Shown here piece by piece: positions 6,343-6,685 of a stretch of DNA of 6,685 bases. The stretch covers positions 1 to 6,685 of the forward strand of contig JAHJLU010000172.1 of NCBI GenBank assembly GCA_018821745.1. Direction: 5' to 3'. The position numbers and the translations under genes are program-made. The notes under the pieces are model-generated. The model ran no database searches and was not told the DNA's origin. It worked only from the letters and a program-made list of their open reading frames with translations. The stretch's first letter is position 1, and each line of letters starts with the position of its first letter. This DNA comes from Myxococcota bacterium. Lineage in GTDB: Bacteria > Myxococcota_A > Polyangia > HGW-17.

Positions 6343-6685
6343 CTACTGTTTCCGCATGGATTTTTTGGTCATGGATTTTTTCGCCACGGGTTTTTTAGCC
6401 ATTGGTTTTTTAGGTTTGACGCACTTGTTGCCCTTGTCCATGAGGCCACGGGGGCAAACGCATTTGTTACCCATGAGTTTTTTACCACCCCTGCAGGTGA
6501 TCTTCTTGGGAGGCTTGACGCACTTGTTGCCCTTGTCCATGAGGCCGCGGGGGCAAACGCACTTGTTACCCATGAGTTTTTTACCACCCCTGCAGGTGAT
6601 CTTCTTGGGAGGCTTGACGCACTTGTTGCCCTTGTCCATGAGGCCGCGGGGGCAAACGCACTTGTTACCCATGAGTTTTTTACCA
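6343..6685 (-). CDS. Cysteine-rich tandem-repeat protein with lysine-rich tail, 5' end outside window
   Basis: The C-terminal 114 or so residues of a protein whose frame is open to the right edge. The upstream codons still read repeat sequence (GKKL before the Met at 6672), so that Met is internal and not the start. The body is a 33-residue unit with the pattern MGNKCVCPRGLMDKGNKC then VKPPKKITCRGGKKL, four cysteines per unit, seen in two full copies plus a final partial one. The CxCPxG...C spacing recalls small disulfide-bonded modules such as EGF-like or TIL-like repeats, but I cannot assign a family. Such cysteine density usually means a secreted or surface protein; the signal peptide would lie outside the window. 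The last 23 residues are PKKPM, AKKPV, AKKSM, TKKSM, RKQ: a pentapeptide repeat with high positive charge. It might bind acidic polymers or nucleic acid. It is transcribed toward the EEP gene. Confidence 0.85.
   Translation of the reverse strand, partial: GKKLMGNKCVCPRGLMDKGNKCVKPPKKITCRGGKKLMGNKCVCPRGLMDKGNKCVKPPKKITCRGGKKLMGNKCVCPRGLMDKGNKCVKPKKPMAKKPVAKKSMTKKSMRKQ
6355..6414 (-). repeat. Four degenerate 15-bp repeats encoding the KK pentapeptides
   Basis: Units at 6355-6369, 6370-6384, 6385-6399 and 6400-6414 share a six-T core on the plus strand, each read as Lys-Lys on the coding strand. They encode [P/A/T]KK[P/S][M/V] and diverge more than the neighbouring 99-bp repeats. Confidence 0.8.
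6421..6685 (-). repeat. 99-bp coding tandem repeat, 2.7 copies visible
   Basis: Units at 6421-6519, 6520-6618 and 6619-6685 (cut by the window edge). Units 1 and 2 differ at only two bases, 6448/6547 and 6463/6562, both third codon positions and both silent (Arg and Lys). Unit 3 matches unit 2 over all visible bases. The array continues beyond the window. Confidence 0.95.

Noticed and set aside
6421..6685. CRISPR-like array
   Set aside because: The 99-bp units are contiguous without unique spacers and keep one open reading frame; they are coding repeats.

Overview
This window looks like a piece of a Gram-negative bacterial chromosome. Pointers are a sigma-54 activator, a putative exported lipoprotein, strong AGGAGG-type ribosome binding sites, and GC content that looks slightly above half. 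FHA-coupled sigma-54 activators are common in Myxococcota and related 'deltaproteobacterial' groups, but nothing here fixes the lineage. I see no RNA genes, transposases, integrases, CRISPR arrays or phage genes.

The plus-strand block (1-3951) is four closely packed genes, probably one operon. First is an unrecognised basic protein whose frame is open at the left edge. After 22 bases comes a compact 539-residue Ski2/Hel308-like superfamily 2 helicase. Two bases later starts a 161-residue protein built from three zinc ribbons, the last of zf-TFIIB type. After 39 bases comes a zinc-free medium-chain dehydrogenase/reductase resembling quinone oxidoreductases and the MECR/ETR1 enoyl reductases. 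The helicase and zinc-ribbon genes are the tightest pair and the likeliest functional unit; the reductase has no obvious link to nucleic acid work.

The minus-strand block (3955-6685) reads leftward and converges on the first block with only three bases between stop codons. In transcription order it holds: the C-terminal part of a cysteine-rich protein made of 33-residue repeats with a lysine-rich tail, running off the right edge; an exported endonuclease/exonuclease/phosphatase (EEP) family protein with intact active-site motifs; and an FHA-AAA+-Fis sigma-54 activator with no receiver domain, suggesting that a Ser/Thr kinase signal or a bound partner controls it. No convincing -24/-12 promoter was seen, so its targets are probably elsewhere.

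For five genes the start was chosen from the ribosome binding site rather than from the longest open frame. No gap between genes exceeds 200 bases. The most distinctive items are the near-identical 99-bp repeats at the right edge and the helicase/zinc-ribbon pair.
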